Shown here one piece after another: positions 44,201 through 53,740 of a stretch of 64,000 nt of DNA (the stretch's first letter is position 1; every line of letters begins with the position of its first letter). A model generated the notes under the pieces. The model was not told the origin of the DNA, did no database searches, and saw only the letters and a list, made by a program, of their open reading frames with translations. The stretch lies in the NCBI GenBank assembly GCA_963699085.1, contig CAVOTH010000004.1:1488001-1552000 (forward strand). Direction: 5' to 3'. The stretch is from Bog-756 sp963699085. Lineage in GTDB: Bacteria; Actinomycetota; Acidimicrobiia; Acidimicrobiales; RAAP-2. A program made the position numbers and the translations under genes.

Positions 44201-47200
44201 CGGCCTCGGTGCCGTCGAACCCGATTGTCGTCCCGACCATCCCTGGCGCGCCGACCGGTGTGAGCGGAACATCCTTCGCCAATACCCAGTCCGTCGTCTC
44301 GTGGAATGCGCCGGCCAGCAGCGGTGGACTGCCGATCACCGGATACTCGGTGACCTCCTCCCCCGGAAACCTCACGTGCACCACCTCGGGCACGGCGTCG
44401 TGCACCGTGACCGGCCTCACCAACGGCACCGCGTACACGTTCACCGTCAAGGCGACCAATGCGATCGGCACCGGACCGGCCTCTGCGCCGTCGGCTACAG
44501 CGACTCCCTCGGTGGTGCCGGGAGCCCCGACCATCGGGACCGCCACCAACGGCGCCGGATCGGCATCGGTGACCTTCACCGCACCGGCCTCCAATGGTGG
44601 GGCACCCATCACCAGTTACACCGTGACCTCGAATCCCGGTGGCATCACCGCCACCTGTTCTTCCTCGCCATGCGTCGTGAGCGGCCTGACCCCGGGCACC
44701 AGTTACAACTTCACGGTGGCGGCCACCAATGGCTCCGGCACCGGCAACTCCTCGGGCAACTCCAACTCGATCACCGCCACCGGCCCTCCCGGGAGCCCCA
44801 CCAACGTGTCGGCCACTTCGTACGCCAACTCCCAGTCGGTGGTGTCCTGGATGGCTCCCGCCAGCGGCGGGTCATCGATCACCAGCTACACCGTCACCTC
44901 GAGCGGCGGTCAGACCTGCACGACCCCCAACGGGACCACGACGTCGTGCACGGTGACCGGACTGACCAACGGCACCACGTACACCTTCACCGTCACCGCC
45001 ACCAACGTTCTGGGTACAGGGGCACCGTCTGCGGCAGCCTCGGCCACCCCCGGTACGGTGGCCAGTGCCCCGATCATCGGGACGGCCACATTCGGCTACC
45101 AGTCGGCCACGGTGACCTGGTCGCCGCCGGCATCCAACGGCGGTCTGCCCATCACCGGATACACGGTGACCTCGACGCCGGGCAGTGCCACCTGCTCCAC
45201 CAGCGCCACCTCGTGCACCATCACCGGATTGACCGACGGCACGTCCTACACGTTCAAGGTCACCGCCACCAACGCCGCCGGCGTGGGTCCGGCCTCCGCC
45301 GCCTCGAACGCGGTGACCCCGGCCCCCACTCCTCCGAACGCCCCGACCAACCCGAGCGCCACCTCCTACGCCAACACCCAGTCGGTGGTGTCGTGGACCG
45401 CGCCCTCTTCCAACGGCTCGGCCATCACCTCCTACTTGGCCACGGCCAGCCCCGGCGGCCGCACCTGTACCTCGGCCACCACGTCCTGCACCGTCACCGC
45501 GCTCACCAATGGCACCGCGTACACGTTCACCATCACCGCCACCAACGCCCTCGGAACCGGACCGGCCTCAGTTCCCACAGCACCGGCCACACCCTCGACC
45601 ATCCCGGGTGCACCCACCGGCGTGACCGGCACGTCGTTCGCCAACACCCAGTCGGTGGTGTCGTGGACCGCGCCCGCTTCCAACGGCGGCGCGCCGATCA
45701 CCAACTACACCGTCACCTCGAGCCCGGGAGGCAAGACCTGCACCGCCAGCACGACGTCGTGCACCGTCACCGGCCTGACCAACGGGACCAGCTACACCTT
45801 CACCGTCACCGCCACCAACGGATCCGGCACCGGCCCGGCATCCTCGGCGTCGTCCGCGGCCATTCCGGCCACCGTACCCAGCGCGCCCACCGGGGTGACC
45901 GGTACCTCGAACGCCAACTCCCAGTCCGTGATCCACTGGACAGCTTCGACCACCAACGGCGGGTCGGCGATCACCAGCTACACGGCCACCTCGAGCGGCG
46001 GCCAGAGCTGCACCACGCCCAACGGGACCACCACGACGTGCACGGTCACCGGGCTCACCAACGGCACCCCCTACACGTTCACCGTGGTAGCCACCAACGG
46101 TGCCGGCAACAGCGCGCCTTCGACGCCTTCGGGCACCGTCACGCCTGCCTCGACGCCCGGCGCCCCGACCGGAGTGACCGGTCAGGGCAGCCTCGACTCC
46201 GAGTCCATCGTGTCCTGGACGCCCCCGGTTAGCAACGGCGGGTCGGCGATCACCAGCTACACGGTCACCGCCAATACCGGCCAGTCCTGCACGACGCCCG
46301 ACGGCGTGACCACGTCATGCACAGTGACCGGACTCACCGACGGCACCAGTTATACCTTCACCGTCACCGCCACCAACTCCCTCGGGACTGGACCAGCCTC
46401 CGCTCCCTCGGCCCCGGTCGTGCCTCTGGCCACACCAGGTGCGCCGACCGGGGTGACGGCATCGTCCTACTCCAACGGGGCATCCACCGTCTCGTGGACC
46501 CCGCCCGCCTCGACCGGCGGCTCGCCCATCACCAGCTACACCGTGACGTCCAGCACGGGTCAGGCCTGTGTCACCGCCAACGGTTCCACGACGGCGTGCA
46601 CCCTCACCGGACTGGTCAACGGCACCACCTACACCTTCACCGTGGTGGCCACCAACAGCCTCGGTAGTGGACCGTCATCGGCACCCGCATCGGGAACACC
46701 ATCCACGGTGCCAAGCGCCCCCTTCGCGGTCACCGCCACCTCCTACGCCAACGCCAAGTCGGTGGTGTCCTGGATCACGCCGACCTCCAACGGCGGCGCC
46801 CCCATCACCGGCTACACCGTGTCCGGCAATCCGGTCTCCTCACCGACAACGGTCATCACCTGCACGACCACCTCCACCACCTGCACCTTCACCGGCCTGA
46901 CCAACGGCACCACCTACTCGTTCACGGTGGTGGCCACCAACGGATCCGGCAATAGCGCGGCCTCGAGCCCGCCGGCAACCGCCACGCCGGCCACCCTCCC
47001 CGGAACACCCACTGCGGTCTCCGCGTTGTCCTACCAGAACAACCAGTCTGTGGTGTCCTGGACCGCTCCTGCGTCCAACGGGGGCGCTCCCATCACCAAC
47101 TACACGGTGACCTCGTCACCCGGTGCCTTCGTCTGCTCGACCGTGGCCACCACCTGCGACGTCACCGGCCTCACCAACGGGACCAGCTACACGTTCACCG

Positions 47201-50200
47201 TCGTGGCCACCAACGCGGTCGGTTCCGGACCCGTCTCGGCCGCCTCGCCGCCGGCCACACCGTCGACCGTGCCCGGGGCACCCACTGCTGTCACCGCCAG
47301 CGCCACCAACTCGGCGACGACCGCGCTGGTCAGCTGGACTCCCCCGTCCGTCAACGGCGGGACCGCGGTCACCGGTTACACGGCGACGTCATCACCCGGT
47401 GCTTATACCTGCTCGACGTCGGCCACCAGCTGCACGTTCAGCGGACTCGTCACCGGGACCGCGTACACCTTCACGGTGACTGCGGCCAACGGTGCCGGGT
47501 CGAGCATCGCCTCATCGCCGTCCAACTCGCTGAAGATCGGTACGCCGGGGGTTCCGACGGCCGTGACCGCCACCTCATGGGTCAACTCCAAGTCGGTGGT
47601 CGCCTGGACCGCGCCGACGGCCAATGGTGGGTCGGCCATCACCGGCTACACCGTGACCTCATCCCCAGGCGGATTCACCTGCACCAGCACCACGACCACC
47701 TGCACGGACCTCGGACTGACCAACGGCACCCCGTACACGTTCACCGTGACCGCAACCAACTCCACCGGGACGGGCAACCCCTCGGCTCCGTCGGCTTCCG
47801 CCACTCCGGCCACCGTGCCCACGGTGCCGACGGCGGTCACCGCCATGTCGTACCAGAACGCCCAGTCCACGGTGTCGTGGACGGCACCTTCGTCGAACGG
47901 CGGAGCCGCCATCTCCGGCTACACGGTGACGTCCAGCCCGGGCTCATTCACCTGTACCAACGCGTCGACCTCCTGCACGGTGTCCGGCCTCACCAACGGA
48001 ACCGCCTACACGTTCACCGTGATCGCCACCAACGCCGCCGGCACCAGCGCCGCTTCGTCACCGTCAGCACCGGCCACACCGGCGACCCTGCCGGGCGCGC
48101 CCACCGCTGTCACCGCCGCGTCGTACCAGAACACCCAATCGGCGGTGTCGTGGACGGCGCCGGCCTCCAACGGTGGTGCTCCCATCACCAACTACACCGT
48201 GACGTCTGCACCCGGCGGATTCACCTGTACCTCGCCCACTCCCGGCTGTGCGGTGCCCGGGCTGACCAACGGCACCCCGTACACGTTCACCGTGACGGCC
48301 ACCAACGGCGCCGGCACCGGACCGGCCTCGAGCGCCTCGGCCGCGGCCACTCCGGCGACCGTCCCGACCGCACCCACCGCCGTGAGCGCGACGTCGTACC
48401 AGAACGCCCAGTCGGTGGTGTCGTGGACGGCTTCCACCTCCAACGGCGGAACTCCCATCACCGGCTATACCGCGACGGCAAGCCCCGGGGGCCTGACCTG
48501 CACCAGCACCTCGACCTCCTGCACGGTGGCCGGGCTGACCAACGGCACCGCCTACACGTTCACCGTGACGGCCACCAACCTCGCGGGCGTCAGTGCCCCG
48601 TCGACGGCGTCGGCGCCGGCGACACCGGCCACCCTGCCCGGTGCCCCCACCGCGGTCACCGGCACATCCAACGCCAACGCCCAGTCCGTGGTGTCGTGGA
48701 CGGCACCCGCCTCCAACGGGGGAGCCGCCATCACCGCCTACAAGGCGACCTCGAGCCCCGGGGGCTTCAACTGCAGCTCGGCCACCACCAACTGCACGGT
48801 GACCGGGCTGACCAATGGGACCGCCTACACGTTCACCGTGACCGCCACCAACGCCGTGGGCACCGGCCCGGCCTCGTCCGCCTCCGCTTCGGCCATACCG
48901 GCCACGGCGCCGGGGGCACCCACCGCGGTGTCCGCCACGTCGAACGCCAATGCGGTGTCGGTCGTGTCCTGGACGGCACCGTCGTCCAACGGTGGCGGCG
49001 CACTCACCAGCTACACGGCGACATCGTCTCCCGGTGGGTTCACCTGCACCACCCCCAACGGCACCACTACTTCATGCACGGTGAACGGGCTCACCAACGG
49101 GACCGCGTACACCTTCACCGTGACGGCCACCAACGGTGCCGGCACCAGCGTCCCCTCGTCCCCGTCGGCCGCCGCCACTCCGGCCACCGTTCCCGGCGCC
49201 CCCACCGCGGTCACCGCCAGCTCCAACGCCAACGCCCAGTCCGTGGTGTCGTGGACCGCTCCGTCCTCCAACGGCGGCGCCGCCATCACCGGCTACACCG
49301 CCACCTCCTCACCGGGCGGGTTCACCTGCACCAATGCGTCAACCTCGTGCACCGTCTCGGGTCTGACCAACGGGTCGTCCTATACCTTCACCGTGACGGC
49401 CACCAACTCGGCCGGCACCGGTTCGGCGTCGGCCGCCTCGGCTCCGGCCATACCGGCGGCTGTTCCCGGTGCCCCGACCGGTGTGGGGGCCACTTCGAAC
49501 CTCAACGGCCAGTCCGTGGTGTCGTGGACCGCACCGTCTTCCAACGGCGGCGCCCCCATCACCGGCTATACGGTGACCTCGACGCCCGGTAGCTTCGTCT
49601 GCACCTCGACCACCACCAGCTGCACGGTGTCCGGGCTCACCAACGGGACCGCCTATACCTTCAAGGTCACGGCCACCAACTCGGCCGGAACCGGCCCGGC
49701 GTCGGCGGCATCGGCGTCGGCCACTCCGGCCACATCGCCCGGTCAGCCGACCGGGGTGACCGCCACCTCCTACGCCAACACCCAATCAGTGGTGTCCTGG
49801 ACGGCCCCCGCCTCCAATGGTGGTGCCGCCATCACCGGGTACACGGTGACCTCGGCACCGGGTGCGTTCACCTGCACCAATGCGTCGACCTCGTGCACCG
49901 TCACCGGGCTCACCAACGGGACCAGCTACACGTTCACCGTGACGGCCACCAACTCGGCCGGCACTGGGTCGGCGTCGGCGGCGTCGGCTGCCGCCACACC
50001 GGCCACGAACCCCGGCGCCCCCACCGGTGTCACCGCCACTTCGTACTCCAGCGGGCAGTCGGTGGTGTCGTGGACCCCGCCGGTGTCGAACGGCGGAGCC
50101 GCCATCACCAACTACGCCGTCACCTCGAGTCCCGGGGGCTTCAACTGCTCGACGGCCACCACCAGCTGCACGGTGAGCGGCCTCACCAACGGGACCAGCT

Positions 50201-53200
50201 ATACGTTCACCGTCATCGCCACCAATCCGGCGGGCTCGGGCACCACGTCGGCGGCGTCGGCGCCGGCCACTCCGGCGACCGTGCCCGGAGCACCGACCAG
50301 CGTCAACGCCTCTTCCTACGCCAACAGCCAGTCACTCGTGTCATGGAATCCCCCGTCCACCACCGGTGGCGCAGCCATCACCACCTACACGGCCACCGCG
50401 GCGCCGGGCGGACTCACCTGCTCCGCCTCCATCACCAGCTGCACCGTCAGCGGCCTGACCAACGGGACCAGCTATACGTTCACCGTGACCGCCACCAACC
50501 CGGCCGGCACCGGGACGGCGTCGGCGGCATCGGCCGCGGCCACGCCGGCCACCGTGCCCGGTGCTCCCACCGGTGTGTCGGCCACCTCGAACGCCAACAC
50601 CCAGTCGGCAGTGTCGTGGACGGCACCGGCCTCCAATGGCGGGGCGGCGATCTCGAGCTATACCGCCACCTCGTCGCCGGGCGGACTCACCTGCTCGACA
50701 GCCGGCACCACCTGCACCGTCACCGGACTCACCAACGGCACCAGCTACACGTTCACCGTGACGGCGACCAACCCCTCCGGCGTCAGTGTGGCATCGTCTG
50801 CGTCGGCCGCGGTGACCCCGGCGACCGTTCCCAACGCGCCGACGGCGGTGACGGCCACGTCCAATGCCAACACCCAGTCGGTGATCGCCTGGACCGCACC
50901 GACCTCGAACGGTGGCGCAACCATCACCGGTTACACCGCCACCTCGGCACCCAGCGGGATCATCTGCACCTCGACCACCACCACCTGCACGGTGACCGGC
51001 CTGACCAACGGGACCAGCTATACCTTCACCGTCACCGCCACCAACTCGGCCGGCATCAGCTCGCCGTCGGCAGCGTCGTCCCCCGCCGTACCGGCCACCA
51101 CACCCGGTGCCCCGACCGCGGTGAATGCCACGTCCAACGCCAACACCCAGTCGGTGGTGTCGTGGACCGCCCCGGCCTCCAACGGTGGGGCGCCGATCAG
51201 TAGCTACACCGCCACCTCGTCGCCGGGCTCCTTCGTGTGCTCGTCGTCCTCGACCAGCTGCACGGTAACCGGACTGACCAACGGGACCAGCTACACCTTC
51301 ACCGTCACCGCCACCACCTCTGCGGGGACCAGCGCGCCGTCAGTTGCATCCGCCGCCGCCGTGCCCGCCACCACGGCCGGCGCTCCGACATCGGTGACCG
51401 CCTCGTCCAACGCCAATGCCCAGTCGGTGGTGTCCTGGGCTGCCCCGGCCTCGAACGGCGGAGCGGCGATCACCAGCTATACCGCCACCTCGTCGCCGGG
51501 CGGGCTCACCTGCTCGACGGCGACGACCAGCTGCCCGGTGACCGGTCTGACCAACGGGACCAGCTATACCTTCACCGTCACCGCCACCAACTCTGCGGGG
51601 ACCAGCGCGCCGTCAGTTGCCTCGGCCGCCGCCGTGCCAGCAACCACGGCAGGGGCCCCGACCGGCGCGACCGCAGTGGCCACCACGTCGGCCACCACCG
51701 CGGCCATCAGCTGGACCGCTCCGGTCTCCAACGGCGGTGCGCCGATCACCCTCTACACGGCAACGTCGAGCCCCGGGGCCTTGACCTGCACCGCCACCAC
51801 GACCAGCTGTACGGTCACCGGACTCACCACGGGAACGGCCTACACATTCACGGTGGCCGCCACCAACTCTGCCGGCGTCGGTGCCGGCTCGGCCGCCTCC
51901 AACTCGTTGGTGGTCGGCACACCTGGCACTCCCACCGCGGTGTCGGCGACCTCCAACGCCAACGCCCAGTCGCTGGTGTCCTGGACCGCACCGGCCAGCA
52001 ACGGCGGCTCGACCATCACCACCTACACCGCCACCTCGTCGCCCGGCGGCTTCACCTGCTCGGCGTCCTCAACCAGCTGCACGGTGGCCGGCCTGACCAA
52101 TGGCACCAGCTATACCTTCACCGTCACCGCCACCAACTCCACCGGCACAGGGCCGGCTTCGGCGCCTTCGGCGGCCGCCATCCCGGCCACCACGGCCAGC
52201 GCGCCCACCGGTGTGACCGCCACCTCCAACGCCAATACCCAGTCGGTGGTGGCCTGGACAGCTTCAGCCAGCAACGGTGGCTCCGCCATCACTGGGTACA
52301 CGGCGACGTCCTCGCCCGGTGGCTTCACCTGCTCGGCATCGGCCACCACCTGCACCGTGACCGGGCTGACCAACGGGACCGCCTACACCTTCACCGTCAC
52401 CGCCACCAACGGGGTCGGTGTCGGCGCCAGTTCGGCAGCGTCGGCACCCGCCACCCCGGCCACCACTCCTGGTGCACCTACCGCGGTGACTGCCGTCGCT
52501 ACCACGTCGGCCACCACGGCGGCGATCAGCTGGACCGCTCCGGCCAGCAACGGTGGCGCAGCCATCACCGGGTACACGGTGACCCCGTACCTGGCCGGGG
52601 TGGCTCAGACCGCACAGGTGTTCGCTTCGGCCGCCGTTACCGAGACCGTCACCGGGCTGACCTCGGGCGGCGTCTACACCTTTACGGTGATCGCCACCAA
52701 CGGCGCTGGACCCGGCACGGCGTCGGCCGCTTCCAACTCGCTCACCGTGAACAGGCCGGGCGCGCCGACCGGGGTGACCGCGGTCGCCACCACGTCGGCT
52801 ACCACGGCCACCGTCTCCTGGACGGCCAATGCCAACAACGGCGGCTCAGCCGTCACCGGGTACACGGTGATCCCGTACCTGTCCGGAGTGGCGCAGACCG
52901 CACAGGCCTTCGCATCCACCGCCGTCACCGAGACGGTCACCGGGCTGACCTCGGGCGGCCTCTACACCTTCACAGTGGAGGCGAAGAACACCAACGGACT
53001 CGGCAACCCGTCGACGGCCTCCAACTCGCTCACCCTGAATCGACCGGGGGCGCCGACCGCGGTGGCCACCGTCGCCACCACCTCGGCCACCACGGCCACC
53101 GTCTCGTGGACGGCCAATGCCAACAACGGCGGCTCGGCCGTCACCGGGTACACGGTGATCCCGTACCTGTCCGGAGTGGCGCAGACCGCACAGGCCTTCG

Positions 53201-53598
53201 CATCCACCGCCGTCACCGAGACGGTCACCGGGCTGACCACGGGCGGCATCTACACCTTCACGGTGGAGGCGAAGAACACCAACGGCCTGGGCAACCCGTC
53301 GACGGCTTCCAACTCCATCACCGTGGGAACTCCGGGAGCACCGACCGGGGTCTCCGCCACCAACGGCGTGAGCACCCAGTCGACCGTGTCCTGGACCGCC
53401 CCGGCGAACAACGGCGGCTCGACTGTCACCGGCTACACCGTCACCTCGGCCCCGGGAGCCTTCACCTGCTCCTCGGCCACGACGAGCTGCACGGTGACCG
53501 GCCTGACCAATGGGACCGGTTACACGTTCACGGTCACAGCTACCAACACGACCGGCACCGGGCCGTCGTCGTCCCCGTCGAGCAGCATCACCCCCTGA
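41242..53598 (+). CDS. giant PilX-like surface protein with 36 fibronectin type III domains
   Basis: 4118 residues in one uninterrupted frame. The cytoplasmic N-terminus (1-30) is followed by a single hydrophobic helix (about 33-58, AIVAVLGVTLIVGIIGATLV) without Glu+5, as in PilX-type proteins. An Ig-like domain lies at about 432-550. Then comes a segment with LLTIGTANNVIITGNLTYADC, GLIADNYIEVNHPV and YTWDPLLGLISPPSYLVP (about 577-765) that resembles the polymer-forming region of actinobacterial PilX-like proteins. Residues about 806-4118 are 36 FnIII domains of about 92 residues, most with Cys-x6-Cys and the signature TGLTNGT-x-YTFTVTATN. Predicted to be anchored in the membrane or pilus with a very long exterior arm; adhesion is inferred. 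The ATG overlaps the preceding stop. Confidence 0.85.
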   Translation: MTTMTDWTHSLHRLTSRVASGIRRAEWTDLGQTAIVAVLGVTLIVGIIGATLVATVIQSFPLQQTNDVSVYAHRALEAGENAYVTAVNANPSLAQCNTSTNNTGLCKGIDYGQWNIVTGSDVPGSYTEYYAFGNPQPTFDPKTNAITNLSVQVVGAAHDPNTGTNYIFDSQNINLSAQNGFLTGVWWSNFESYNPTGIYTSCTLNWKNNKYNINSGGSPCGAVYFGPNDYLFGPEYTNDSIFVSGANPATVAGSPSFGNASVAPTNGDTNTSPVPTSVTTADPNCLFVDATNGMNGSQGNCASAANDVELYDQTNSSKGHGVEAPPQSDAQLGTIAKYYGCLYAGPTQITLGPVAGEMTVVSPDTVEVGGVDGLNIAANTNDCPNDGTAPIPTDGVVFVQNEDSSQTGPQGQVIQQDVTGANPFDDYLDNTVTNLVTNPSPAPTTQGSAVTLTATVTSDSSQIPSGATVAFSQTTSHNGVSTSVISGCSSVSNWSAPVQNGSTWSSSVTCPISVAQYSTGAYSAAYSGGNYTSASQANSGQVYNLTPSTSMGANSQTNLGGCTACYYGESSNPDTEGDAFVSGALSGLLTIGTANNVIITGNLTYADCTVWTTGQSGEPGSFCPYNVGGTNDSLGLIADNYIEVNHPVTNANGPVLPSCSGGVTVLCDPSIGGKGLTVDATVLALTESFVVNNYGSGNNEGPLDLYGSIQQYARGPVGTFSGNTPASGYVKHYTWDPLLGLISPPSYLVPSTAPWVLTSVNANGGQGSTTICPPLSGIYAGGTPPTPIGQYCNQPVGGLPGYPASTAPSPPTNANATATIGGNATVTWTDPPNDPSVPITGYNVQSIPACPACTGMSTSNPTATSASITGLTPGTAYIFTITATNADGTSSPSSPTPSVTSPSVPYAPTLVSAVGNVNDTVTVNWTDPSSVGSPISQYHVYPSPACGACTGVLITSATATTATISGLTVGGTYTFTVAATNGLGTGPASVPSNPIVVPTIPGAPTGVSGTSFANTQSVVSWNAPASSGGLPITGYSVTSSPGNLTCTTSGTASCTVTGLTNGTAYTFTVKATNAIGTGPASAPSATATPSVVPGAPTIGTATNGAGSASVTFTAPASNGGAPITSYTVTSNPGGITATCSSSPCVVSGLTPGTSYNFTVAATNGSGTGNSSGNSNSITATGPPGSPTNVSATSYANSQSVVSWMAPASGGSSITSYTVTSSGGQTCTTPNGTTTSCTVTGLTNGTTYTFTVTATNVLGTGAPSAAASATPGTVASAPIIGTATFGYQSATVTWSPPASNGGLPITGYTVTSTPGSATCSTSATSCTITGLTDGTSYTFKVTATNAAGVGPASAASNAVTPAPTPPNAPTNPSATSYANTQSVVSWTAPSSNGSAITSYLATASPGGRTCTSATTSCTVTALTNGTAYTFTITATNALGTGPASVPTAPATPSTIPGAPTGVTGTSFANTQSVVSWTAPASNGGAPITNYTVTSSPGGKTCTASTTSCTVTGLTNGTSYTFTVTATNGSGTGPASSASSAAIPATVPSAPTGVTGTSNANSQSVIHWTASTTNGGSAITSYTATSSGGQSCTTPNGTTTTCTVTGLTNGTPYTFTVVATNGAGNSAPSTPSGTVTPASTPGAPTGVTGQGSLDSESIVSWTPPVSNGGSAITSYTVTANTGQSCTTPDGVTTSCTVTGLTDGTSYTFTVTATNSLGTGPASAPSAPVVPLATPGAPTGVTASSYSNGASTVSWTPPASTGGSPITSYTVTSSTGQACVTANGSTTACTLTGLVNGTTYTFTVVATNSLGSGPSSAPASGTPSTVPSAPFAVTATSYANAKSVVSWITPTSNGGAPITGYTVSGNPVSSPTTVITCTTTSTTCTFTGLTNGTTYSFTVVATNGSGNSAASSPPATATPATLPGTPTAVSALSYQNNQSVVSWTAPASNGGAPITNYTVTSSPGAFVCSTVATTCDVTGLTNGTSYTFTVVATNAVGSGPVSAASPPATPSTVPGAPTAVTASATNSATTALVSWTPPSVNGGTAVTGYTATSSPGAYTCSTSATSCTFSGLVTGTAYTFTVTAANGAGSSIASSPSNSLKIGTPGVPTAVTATSWVNSKSVVAWTAPTANGGSAITGYTVTSSPGGFTCTSTTTTCTDLGLTNGTPYTFTVTATNSTGTGNPSAPSASATPATVPTVPTAVTAMSYQNAQSTVSWTAPSSNGGAAISGYTVTSSPGSFTCTNASTSCTVSGLTNGTAYTFTVIATNAAGTSAASSPSAPATPATLPGAPTAVTAASYQNTQSAVSWTAPASNGGAPITNYTVTSAPGGFTCTSPTPGCAVPGLTNGTPYTFTVTATNGAGTGPASSASAAATPATVPTAPTAVSATSYQNAQSVVSWTASTSNGGTPITGYTATASPGGLTCTSTSTSCTVAGLTNGTAYTFTVTATNLAGVSAPSTASAPATPATLPGAPTAVTGTSNANAQSVVSWTAPASNGGAAITAYKATSSPGGFNCSSATTNCTVTGLTNGTAYTFTVTATNAVGTGPASSASASAIPATAPGAPTAVSATSNANAVSVVSWTAPSSNGGGALTSYTATSSPGGFTCTTPNGTTTSCTVNGLTNGTAYTFTVTATNGAGTSVPSSPSAAATPATVPGAPTAVTASSNANAQSVVSWTAPSSNGGAAITGYTATSSPGGFTCTNASTSCTVSGLTNGSSYTFTVTATNSAGTGSASAASAPAIPAAVPGAPTGVGATSNLNGQSVVSWTAPSSNGGAPITGYTVTSTPGSFVCTSTTTSCTVSGLTNGTAYTFKVTATNSAGTGPASAASASATPATSPGQPTGVTATSYANTQSVVSWTAPASNGGAAITGYTVTSAPGAFTCTNASTSCTVTGLTNGTSYTFTVTATNSAGTGSASAASAAATPATNPGAPTGVTATSYSSGQSVVSWTPPVSNGGAAITNYAVTSSPGGFNCSTATTSCTVSGLTNGTSYTFTVIATNPAGSGTTSAASAPATPATVPGAPTSVNASSYANSQSLVSWNPPSTTGGAAITTYTATAAPGGLTCSASITSCTVSGLTNGTSYTFTVTATNPAGTGTASAASAAATPATVPGAPTGVSATSNANTQSAVSWTAPASNGGAAISSYTATSSPGGLTCSTAGTTCTVTGLTNGTSYTFTVTATNPSGVSVASSASAAVTPATVPNAPTAVTATSNANTQSVIAWTAPTSNGGATITGYTATSAPSGIICTSTTTTCTVTGLTNGTSYTFTVTATNSAGISSPSAASSPAVPATTPGAPTAVNATSNANTQSVVSWTAPASNGGAPISSYTATSSPGSFVCSSSSTSCTVTGLTNGTSYTFTVTATTSAGTSAPSVASAAAVPATTAGAPTSVTASSNANAQSVVSWAAPASNGGAAITSYTATSSPGGLTCSTATTSCPVTGLTNGTSYTFTVTATNSAGTSAPSVASAAAVPATTAGAPTGATAVATTSATTAAISWTAPVSNGGAPITLYTATSSPGALTCTATTTSCTVTGLTTGTAYTFTVAATNSAGVGAGSAASNSLVVGTPGTPTAVSATSNANAQSLVSWTAPASNGGSTITTYTATSSPGGFTCSASSTSCTVAGLTNGTSYTFTVTATNSTGTGPASAPSAAAIPATTASAPTGVTATSNANTQSVVAWTASASNGGSAITGYTATSSPGGFTCSASATTCTVTGLTNGTAYTFTVTATNGVGVGASSAASAPATPATTPGAPTAVTAVATTSATTAAISWTAPASNGGAAITGYTVTPYLAGVAQTAQVFASAAVTETVTGLTSGGVYTFTVIATNGAGPGTASAASNSLTVNRPGAPTGVTAVATTSATTATVSWTANANNGGSAVTGYTVIPYLSGVAQTAQAFASTAVTETVTGLTSGGLYTFTVEAKNTNGLGNPSTASNSLTLNRPGAPTAVATVATTSATTATVSWTANANNGGSAVTGYTVIPYLSGVAQTAQAFASTAVTETVTGLTTGGIYTFTVEAKNTNGLGNPSTASNSITVGTPGAPTGVSATNGVSTQSTVSWTAPANNGGSTVTGYTVTSAPGAFTCSSATTSCTVTGLTNGTGYTFTVTATNTTGTGPSSSPSSSITP
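43660..53595 (+). repeat. 36-copy FnIII-coding repeat array, period about 276 bp
   Basis: Tandem domains each encoding PGAPT-x-V, VSWTAP, NGG-x-x-ITGYT and TGLTNGT-x-YTFTVTATN. The length 9936 divided by 276 gives 36. Domains 33-35 are longer (about 96 residues, 288 bp), lack the Cys pair and share YLSGVAQTAQ; 34 (from about 52750) and 35 (from about 53038) are nearly identical at the DNA level. Confidence 0.9.
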
Positions 53599-53740
53599 CG
53601 CGGACGACGGCGCGAACGGATCGGTAGCTCTACCGCCCAGGCCAGGCCAGGCACGGTGCCAGCGGACCGGCCCGATCGGGTTGTGTAGGTCGAAAGGACC
53701 GGTCAGCGGCCACTTGGGGGACCGCTAGCCTTGAAGCACC

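Noticed and set aside
42265..53249. Regularly spaced 60-90 residue antisense frames opposite the FnIII repeats
   Set aside because: Each is the reverse complement of the same repeat segment, so regular spacing reflects the FnIII period, not a gene family.
43660..53595. Repeat array as CRISPR or satellite
   Set aside because: Units are contiguous, 276 bp, coding in one frame and without spacers.
44076..53627. Long alternative-frame proteins (about 670-800 residues) inside the FnIII array
   Set aside because: They are out-of-frame shadows of a repetitive, GC-biased gene; their His/Arg-rich composition is the typical frame-shifted reading of Thr/Gly codons.
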